NCBI GenBank assembly: GCA_037355855.1 | Contig: CM074769.1 | Location: 1,798,001 to 1,862,000 of the forward strand | DNA: 64,000 bases | Direction: 5' to 3' | Source: Pseudo-nitzschia pungens | Lineage: Eukaryota > Bacillariophyta > Bacillariophyceae > Bacillariales > Bacillariaceae | Part shown: positions 31,696-39,855 of the stretch, one piece after another | Numbering within the stretch: the first letter of the stretch is position 1 | How the letters are laid out: every line of letters begins with the position of its first letter | Position numbers and translations under genes: made by a program | The notes under the pieces: model-generated | Told to the model about the DNA's origin: nothing | The model's database searches: none | Seen by the model: only the letters and a program-made list of their open reading frames with translations

Positions 31696-34600
31696 TTACT
31701 TCTCTGGTTCAGGGCTATCCCTGCAATAATAGGGATGGACTCTCCTGATGTTAACCCGGTCAGTTACAAAAGGAGCAGTTTCAATAGTTACAGTTCCATT
31801 ATCATGGGCCTTGAGCACCTTGTAAGGTCCTTGCCGTGGGAAGGATAGTTTTGGAATAATGCCCTTCCTTTCCAGGGTGACATAGTCTCCTTCTTTATAG
31901 ACATGGGGGATCCTCTTCTGGTTTTCCCTGATGTTGCTCTTGTGGATACTTTTCTGCTTCCTTGCTTGGATTGCTTCCCAATCCACTGGGAAGTTCACCG
32001 GCATGAACATGTCTCTGCCAAACACCAGTTGCGCTGGGGAGTACCCCAGGGTGGTATGGATGGTGCTTCTGATAGCATATGCTGCCTTGGTGGTGAATTC
32101 CTCAAAAGGGTCCTCCTCGTGGAGGTCCCTGTTTTCTAGGTTGAAGGACAACAGACAGTCCTTTAATACCTGATGGATCCTTTCCAACACCGAGTTGGAT
32201 TGTGGGTTCCAAGCCCCACTGGGCTTTCTTTTCATCCCCATGTTCTCGCAGAGCTCTTGGAACTCTGCTTTGAACTCACTCCCGCCATCAAAGCCAATTT
32301 CCTTTGGGCGCGGATATCTTGCCAGCCAGGTACTGTCCAACAATCGTTGAGTTTCTGCTGCATTTGGTGAGTCCTTCAGGTGAGCCAGTTCAAACCATCC
32401 GGTCACTGGGTCCACCATGGTGAGGACATGGATTTGGTAGTCTTTACCATTTTTGTTGTGGACAGTTGCAGGTCCCCAGAGGTCCACATTGACCCTCTGC
32501 CATTTGGTGACCTCAGCTGCTTTTTCCGGTAGTAGTCCATACTTCTTCCGGCCACTCTTCTTAAACATCTGACACGTGTGGCAGTGTTTGCAGAGGTCCT
32601 GAACGTCCTTCCGTAGGCCTTTCCAGGTGAACACTGAGCGTATGCTCTGTTCCATTCTCTTTTCTCCGGGATGGACCAACATGCTGTGGTACCATTCCGT
32701 GACTCTGTCCTTGAGTTTGTCGGGAATCAGAATCTTTCCTTCTTTGTGGATTAGGTTGTAACCTTCCACCATTTTGGTGGTTAGTCGATTGTCTTTTTCC
32801 AGAGCTCTCATGATTCCTGTGTCCTTTTGCTGGTAGAACTGAATCATGTCCGGGGCAAGTGGGAATGCACTATTGCCCTGGAATTCTTCCGGCGCTTCTC
32901 CAAGCGGGAATAGGAGTTGCCGGAGGTGCTCTTCCTCATCCGCGTAGGTGAGGGGCTTATTTGGTGGTAGCCATTCCACCGTATCTGCTGGGTCATCCGT
33001 AATATCCAGTCGTGATAGTGCATCTGCTGCATCGTTGTCTTTGCCAGCCACATGCTTGACTACCGGGTGGAACTCCTCCATGAGGAGTCTCCACCGGACC
33101 ATCCGTTGGGTGGGCATCTGCTGATAGAGCAGGTTAAGGTGGTCTGTGTGAATAATCACATCTTGTCCTCGTAGGATTCCTTCGAATGCCTTTCAGGCCT
33201 TCTACTATGCCCAGGAGTTCTTTTCTCCAACAGTGTAGTTGAGCTGCGCCGAGTTCAGCTTCCGGGTGTAGAAACCAAGGGGCTTGCCATCCTGGCATAC
33301 CGTGGCTCCCAGTTGCCTATCGCTGGCGTCTGAGTAGAGATGAAATGGTTTCGTGAAAGTCCTGGGAATGCGAGCTTTCGCTTCATCTGCGAGCATCCTC
33401 TTCGCCTCCATGAAAGCTTTCTGCTCTGCTGGACCCCAGTACCAATTCATTTTGCCCTTTTTCCCTGCTAGTTTGTTCAGAGGGGCTAGGATGTGGGAGC
33501 GGCGCTTCCACATGTCCCGGTAGAAATTTACCATTCCAAGGAACATCTTGAGTTGCTTGGTGTTCTTGGGGGCTTCCAGGCGCTTCATCGCCTCCAGCTT
33601 CTTTGGCTGGGGCTGAATGCCCTCTGTTGTTAACAGAAATCCCAGATATTCCACTTCTTTTTGCATGAAAAAGGATTTTCGTAGGTTGGCTCGAAAGCCG
33701 GCGTCATCCAGTCTTTGTAGGACTGTATCGATTTTGTTGAGGTGATCCTGTTCAGATTCTCCCTCCCGCTGAATGATCAGGATATCATCAATATAGACAA
33801 GAACGTAGTCCAGATCCCCTAGTAGGTTCATCATGACCGATTGGAAGATATCCGGCGCACAAGCAATCCCCATTGCTAGTCTCTTGTAGGCATACTTTCC
33901 CCACGGCAGAATGGTGGAGCAGATTTTCTGGCTCTCTTTGCAGATGGGGATGGTGTAGTAACCTTGGGACAAGTCCAGCGCCGTAGCTGATTTGAACTTT
34001 TGGAGCCTTTGGATTGTTTCCCCTATTCGTGGTAGTGGGAATGGTTTTCGTTGGATGGCGGCGTTCATTTTCCGGAAGTCGGTGAGAACTCGGATATCGC
34101 CTGTTTTCTTTGGTTGACAGAAGGTCGGGGACGCCCATGGTGAGTCATCATCGTGGGGGAGTTTTTCCAATACCCCGATGTCACAGAGCCTGGTGATCTC
34201 CTTTCGTAGTGCCTGTTCAAAGGCATGGGGTACGGAGTAGTACCTCTGTCGGACCGGTTTGACCCCTGGTTGGAGTTCAATGGACACCGGTTCTATGTTC
34301 TTCAGTAGTCCCAGACCTCCTCCAAAGAGTGTCGGGAATTTCTTCAGTGTTTTCTTCAAGGCTTCCTTGGATTCCGCAGTAATCTCTAGTTCGTTGACCA
34401 TAGCGTCTATATCGACTTTGGAGTAGTCTGCGTCCAAGATTTTGGCTTGCCTTTCTTCCTCTTGTTGGAGGATTGGACTCTGTGTGTTGGCAAAGAATAC
34501 TGCCTCACATTTGTCCGGGTTCGAGAGCTCCCCCATCCCCTTCATGGGAATAGTGTCACCCTGCCATTCTATTGTTCGGGAGCTGTATTTTATGTCCAGT

Positions 34601-34968
34601 CCCAGTTGTGCCATTAGATCGGATCCTATAATCATGTCATAGGGTACTTCCTCATGGTGATGATACTCATCCACTTGGAAGGTCCATTTGATGGTCTTAG
34701 AGTTTGAAAATTCTATCAGCCTTAGTCCCACTGAAGCCGCAGACTTGGTTCTGAACTTGCCTCCGTACGTGTTGTAGGTGACAGATCTTTGGTCTCGGTT
34801 CGTTAGTTGACTTCGGTCGACAAATTGCCTTAGTATGATGGATTTGGAGCAGCCAGAGTCTAGTAGGCCCCGGAGCATCCTCCCCCTTCCCTTGTGGTCC
34901 AATACCTCCACACAGACGTCCGCAAACCTGTTGATGATGCGGGGTCCCGAGTGGATGGTATCGGCCAT
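31696..34968 (-). CDS. Pol polyprotein of the young gypsy element (protease-RT-RNase H-integrase; interrupted by a local frame slip)
   Basis: From the ATG at 34968: aspartic protease LLDSGCS (Asp37); reverse transcriptase with YIDD at residues 392-395 and fingers motif RVLTDFRKMNAA; RNase H start LYSDASDRQLGATV. At about 33225 the frame slips by one base; the RNase H reading continues in a shifted frame for ~10 codons and returns to the original frame near 33187, leaving stops in between. From 33159 the original frame is open again: the RNase H end (AGKDNDAADALSRL), an integrase HHCC finger (YHSMLVHPG ... CKHCHTC), a DDE core (VDLWGP; FDGGSEF; NSVLERIH) and a GPY/F module (RQGPYKVL). The gap looks like a homopolymer sequencing error or a fresh mutation. 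Confidence 0.85.
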
Positions 34969-36408
34969 TCAGTTGTGGGAACCTTTCTTTTTGAAGGTTT
35001 TCCGGTACTTTCTTCTGTACTCTTTGAGTTCCCGTTCGGAGATGTCGATCTCGTCATCGGAGACTTCATGGTCAGCTTGGGCCGTGGCCAGTACGTAAGA
35101 GTACTCGTGGTTCGATAAGTTCCTTCCCCAGTGGGGTTTGGAGTGTTGCTCGTTGTCCGAGTCTTGTTCTTTTGCCACAAAGTGCTCCTTGAGCAGGTTG
35201 ATGGTTTCCCGGTCGAACTTCCCCTTCTTGTGGGGACCACCGGTTAGTTTCCAGCATTTGCCGGCATGGACCTTGCCACAGGTCTTGCATAGCTGTTTGT
35301 TGCTGTTGTCCACAGGGCGCTTCTTTTTGCCAGGGGATTTCCCGTGCTGGGTTCCTCCCCCAGATGCGGCCTTGGGGGTCTTCTTGGTGACACCGGTCTG
35401 CTTTTCGAGGTCGGTGATGCGTTGTTGCATTACTGCTTCCTTCCGGATGGTGATTTCCAGATTTTCGAGCTTGTCGATAGTGGTGTTAAAGGAGTGGGTG
35501 TAGAGGTCCCAACTAATGTGCTCCAGCTTCTCGCGTTGGGAGTGGGTCATGTTGGAATCCAATATTTCCTTCATTTCTCCTTGGGTGAAACTTCGTGGTG
35601 TTTCCATTTGGTCACTGCCACATTCCCAGAGGCAGTCTGGGAGGTAGCTTTGGAGTTCGGCCATTCGATTGGCCCAGGCTCTAATGCCATGTTTGAGGTC
35701 CACGCGCATGCCTCGCATGAATCGGCGGAGGACGATGTACGAGCGCTTGCCGTGTTGGTCATTGCCAAAGATTTTGAGCTTGAGGGCATGCATGCATTCC
35801 TCGATGACATCCTTTCTGTACTCCTGGGATTGGTAGTACTGGATGAGGGCGCTTGCGACCTTCTTCTTTGGGATTGGAGACTCGAGGTTGTCGGTCTCCG
35901 ATTCTTTGTCCGATCTCGCCGTGGCTGTGTCGGTTTTGTCGGCGTTTGGAGATTTCTCCTTTGCCGTCTCCTTGGAGGCTCCCGTGGGAGTTTCGGTGGC
36001 GTCTTGCCCCATTGATAGTAGTATGTTTGCTTGGTCCCTTTGCTCGATCTCTTGGATCTTTTTCTGTACGTGTCTGGTGTGATGGACCTTGTGGGTTGGT
36101 TCGGCCAAGTAGGTCCGAGCGAGCGTTCGCTGGACAAGTCCGAGTGCCTCAGTAGAGAGAATTCGCTGTAGAACCTCCAATTTCTGGTCTCCGTGGAGTT
36201 TGTCATTGCCAGCAATTTTCTGGTCAAAGTCTCTCTTCCAGATAAGGAAGAGTTCCGGTCTTTCAGTACCATTGAGAACCTTCAGGTAGTCGCTGAATGC
36301 GATTCCACCTTGTTCGCTGTCTACATTCATCTTTACGGTGTTGGCGTCTTCCGGCCAGTCTTCCCGTGTGATGTTGAAAGGTTTCAGTTTGGTTCCTTTA
36401 GACGCCAT
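34969..36408 (-). CDS. Gag of the young gypsy element
   Basis: 479 aa from the ATG at 36408 (MASKGTKLKPFNITREDW). The capsid-like region is highly charged and helical. A Lys-rich segment (KKTPKAASGGGTQHGKSPGK) precedes a zinc knuckle at residues 374-385 with spacing CX2CX3HX3C (CKTCGKVHAGKC), one residue short at two places compared with the usual CX2CX4HX4C. The frame ends with TGA at 34971-34969 and is followed directly by ATG of pol in the same frame. Confidence 0.85.
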   Translation of the reverse strand: MASKGTKLKPFNITREDWPEDANTVKMNVDSEQGGIAFSDYLKVLNGTERPELFLIWKRDFDQKIAGNDKLHGDQKLEVLQRILSTEALGLVQRTLARTYLAEPTHKVHHTRHVQKKIQEIEQRDQANILLSMGQDATETPTGASKETAKEKSPNADKTDTATARSDKESETDNLESPIPKKKVASALIQYYQSQEYRKDVIEECMHALKLKIFGNDQHGKRSYIVLRRFMRGMRVDLKHGIRAWANRMAELQSYLPDCLWECGSDQMETPRSFTQGEMKEILDSNMTHSQREKLEHISWDLYTHSFNTTIDKLENLEITIRKEAVMQQRITDLEKQTGVTKKTPKAASGGGTQHGKSPGKKKRPVDNSNKQLCKTCGKVHAGKCWKLTGGPHKKGKFDRETINLLKEHFVAKEQDSDNEQHSKPHWGRNLSNHEYSYVLATAQADHEVSDDEIDISERELKEYRRKYRKTFKKKGSHN

Positions 36409-37184
36409 GGTTAATCAGTTTCTTTTTATTTACTTTAGTTTAGTTACAGTTTTTCTGTAAGTTGTTATTTGGGGTGGAAATGAGCAAAAAGTGGTTGTTT
36501 CAGTTTGCTCCAGTTTTCTCTTTGTCCACACGATATCCCGTGTTGTAACTGATTTTCCCCTTTCGTAATACACGTTATTCCGTGTTGTAACTGATTTTGC
36601 TTTAGGCTTGTCCAGTGGTGGGAGTTGTTTCTCTCTTTAGTTCCCGGGAATCCTGTGGTTCTCCGGAGTTGTTTCTGTTTTTATTTCGTGGGATTCGATT
36701 CCCGTGGTTCTCCGGCGTTGCTTCCCTATTAGGCAATCACCGGGCCGGTCCCACTTCCTGTCTCCCGTGGGATTTAGTGGTGTTTAGGTATTTATTTTAT
36801 ACCTGTCCGGATATTTATATGTTCTGGTTTTGGTCGGCATACCCTTTTTGGTCTGTCCGTCCACTCAGTGTTGGTCCAATTAGTCCACTCACTGGATTAT
36901 GTGTCACTTTTTCAGTGTGTATTTTCGAATTTTTCGATTATTCTTGTTGTCGACCATGGTCCTGTTTGGGTCCTTAGGTGTCTCTGTTGCTGCTGTTGCT
37001 CCCTTCTTTGGGCGCCGACAGTTGCTGGGGTCGGTCTTCCTTGTGCTGCAGACACTGGATATCCTTCTCCCTGTTTTGCTTCTCTGCGCCTCCATTTTAG
37101 GCAGTCTTTCGGTCCCGTCGGCGCCTTGGTCGATCGGTACCTTTCTGCTCATGGTCATCAGCGCTCAGCTTGATTTTAAAATCA
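36409..37184 (-). other. 5' leader of the young gypsy element
   Basis: About 770 bases between 5' LTR and Gag. Next to the LTR (37171-37184) is the perfect palindrome TGATTTTAAAATCA where a tRNA primer site would be expected; it does not start with the common TGG. Repeated CGTGTTGTAACTGATTTT words occur at 36539-36600. No gene seen. Confidence 0.6.
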
Positions 37185-37377
37185 TGCCATACCCCGGGTC
37201 TACTAGTGATTAGAATAGTAGTGATATGCAAATTGTGAGCTCTATTGATTAGTCTATTTGCTACAGATCCAGTAACCCTCCTGAATCGGCGATTCCATCG
37301 GATCGCTAATCTTTTCTTTTATCCCTATCCTTAATCCAGTCCCGAGTGGGCTCGTGACTGTATTCCGGTGCACGGCA
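37185..37377 (-). repeat. 5' LTR of the young gypsy element
   Basis: 193 bp, apparently identical to 31479-31671; the element's promoter should lie here. Followed by target duplication TGCTA at 37378-37382. Confidence 0.9.
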
Positions 37378-37382
37378 TGCTA

Positions 37383-38575
37383 AGCAAGATGTTGGGCCCT
37401 GTATGGAGAACTTGTACCACATCTACATACCCCAGTTCTTAGCAGATCCATATTGGGAGATCTATAGGGGGTGCTAGTAACTGACAAACGGAACTGTTCT
37501 GTGCTAAGGGGGATAACTGATAAATTGAACTGTACTGGGCTAATGGGGATACTGAAAAGGATGCTAAGCAAGATGCTAGGCCCTGTTTGTAGAATTTGTA
37601 CCGCATCTACATACCCCAGTTCTTAGCAGATCTCATACATACCAGATATCCATGTATGGATATCTTTATATTCAATTCCCATGTGGGATTTGGTTAATTA
37701 TTGATTTGTAACATAGTACTAGCCTAGGCTAGCATGTTACAGGCAGGGAGATCTATAGGGGGTGCTGACTGATAAACCGAACCATACTAGTACTGAGCTA
37801 ATGGAACAGTGAACAGGAGGATGTTAAGCAGGATGCTTGGCCCTGTATGTAAAATTTGTACCAGCACATCTTCATACCCCAGTTCTTAGCAGATCAATAT
37901 TGGGAGATCTATAGGGGGTGCTAACTGACAAACCAAACCACACTGGGCTAAGGGGAGGATACTGAACAGGATGCTAAGCAAGATGCTGGGCCCTGTATGT
38001 AGAACTTCTTGTACCAGATGTACATGCCCCAGTTCTTAGCAGATCAATATGGGGAGATCTACAGGATGCTAATTGATGAACCAAACCGCACTGTGCTACA
38101 GGTGATAGTGAACAGGATGCTAAGCAGGATGCTGGGCCCTGTTTGTAGAATCTGTACCGTATCTACATACCCCAGCTCTTAGCAGCCTTACAATATCCAT
38201 TATAAGATATTCAGTGTGCTAAAACATCATAGACAGAACTGTACAGAAAGAAGGGGGACATACCAAATAGGATAGTAGACGCTGGGCCCACCAGTAGGAT
38301 TTGTACCATATCTACATACCCCAGCTCTTAGCAGCGTTATAATAATATTAGAAGATATTCAGTGTGCTAAAAGATAGACAGAACAACTGTCTACAGAAAT
38401 AAGGGGGACATACCAAATAGGATAGTAGACGCTGGGCCCTTCAAGTAGGATTTGTACCAGATCTACATACCACAGCTCTTAGCAGCCCTATAATATAAGA
38501 TATACAGGATGCTAAGATACAGACGGAACTGAAGAACCAAGAAGAAGGCGATACTAAACAGGATGCTAGACAGGA
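37383..38575 (-). repeat. ~145-bp repeat array, block 3 (inverted relative to blocks 1 and 2)
   Basis: About eight units reading GATGCTGGGCCCTGTATGTA, GAATTTGTACCAGATCTACA, TACCCCAGCTCTTAGCAG, i.e. the reverse complement of the units left of the gypsy element. A fragment of the family A LTR (37637-37741, GTGGGATTTGGTTAATTATT ... GCTAGCATGTTACA) is embedded. Confidence 0.7.
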
Positions 38576-38947
38576 TGCTGGGCCCTGATTTAGTATGAGT
38601 ACTACATGATACTACAAGTAGTACTAGTACTACTACTGCTGCTATTGGTCACACCCCAATACGGTACTTCTTGTACTGTTGTAGTAGTAAGGTACTTTTA
38701 GAATGTACTCTACTAGGTAAGGTTTAATCTTCTTACTACAAAGTTATTCAACAAAAAAAATATACAGAAAACCTTACCGGTATCCTTACTTGAAAAAAAA
38801 ATAGAGGCCATGATGGCGGAATAGTACAACTCCACTAGTACCCCTGAGGTCAAATCGATAAAAGGGCAGGTATTTACCAGAAAGAGAATTTTTATTTTTA
38901 CCAAGAACAGGATTCCTCATTTCAAAATAGCTACTAGGCCCTCTTAA
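38576..38947 (+). repeat. Second copy of the 24718-25144 repeat block
   Basis: Same order of blocks: GATGCTGGGCCCTGATTTAG, GGTCACACCCCAATACGG, GTACTTTTAGAATGTACTC, AAATAGAGGCCATGATGG, TACAACTCCACTAGTACC. Confidence 0.6.
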
Positions 38948-39500
38948 TACTATGGAATTCCCATCGGTTGATCCCCCCCATTTTTAATTAGATTAACTCG
39001 GGGAGTTTAGGGCAATTTGACCTTTGTCTGGTGGTATATTTTTCTACTGGATGGAGTCTACTACACAACTCTGTCATTTCCCAGAAAGAAACTCTGGTAC
39101 TAATCATTTTCTACACAAATTCATGTACAAATTGTTAGGCTACAACTCCTCCTGACCATGGTGATTGAATTGGAAGAAGCAGTTGCAATAGACTTCTTGT
39201 TGTAGTAGCCATACCACCTAGTATGTCCATCCAACCCTTCTTGTGCCCAGAGTTGGTTTATCTGGTGTTATCAAGTCAAGATTGGTTGTTGAGTAGGAGC
39301 CAAAATGTAATTTTGAACAATATCATGTAGAATTACTAGTAGTAACTTACTGGAGAGATTTCTCAACGAGTTGCCTTGGAGATGGTCTGTAGAGCCGTGT
39401 AGAAAAATCTACTACCAGGCGAAGGTCAAAATGCCCTAAACTCCCCGAGTTAATCTGATTAAAAAAATGGGGGGGATCAGCCGATGGGAATTCCGTAGTA
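38948..39500. mobile_element. Intact TA-CTAC family MITE (553 bp)
   Basis: Ends TACTATGGAATTCCCATCGG and, at 39500, its reverse complement CCGATGGGAATTCCGTAGTA. The inner parts of the arms (TTGATCCCCCCCATTTTT, AGATTAACTCGGGGAGTT) and the interior match 25145-25651 in inverted orientation, here without an insertion. No coding capacity. Confidence 0.75.
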
Positions 39501-39855
39501 CTAAAAACCTTACTGTAATTGCCGTTCGTATGGGCCGGTCAGCAAGATCCTTGGATGCATCACCGAATCCGCCGAAAGTCAGGAATTCAGACCCAAACCC
39601 CAAACTTCACTCCGCGGGACGACTCGCAATGCATCAAAAATCAAAAACATCAACCTTTATCCTTCATCCTTTTACTTCTAATAATCATTCATCATTCCAT
39701 GCTGGTTAAACTTACTTTTCATTATTTGTTGAGAAACCGTCGAGCGGGACGGACGGTACTCGTGCGTTCAGATAAGAGACCGGCACTATCAGCACTATCC
39801 GTACATATACCGTACGCATCAATCATCAATCATATACGTAGTACAGTAATACAGT

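Larger units (their letters stand above)
31479..37377 (-). mobile_element. Complete young Ty3/gypsy retrotransposon (5.9 kb)
   Basis: Two 193-bp LTRs (31479-31671 and 37185-37377) look identical base for base and have TGCC...GGCA ends. They are flanked by a perfect 5-bp duplication TGCTA (31474-31478 and 37378-37382). The minus-strand order is LTR, ~770-bp leader, Gag, protease, RT, RNase H, integrase, LTR, which is Ty3/gypsy order. The sequence next to the 3' LTR is purine-rich on the element strand (GGAGGAGCA). The only visible lesion is a pair of compensating 1-nt shifts at 33185-33225. It is younger than every other element here and may still be mobile. Confidence 0.9.
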
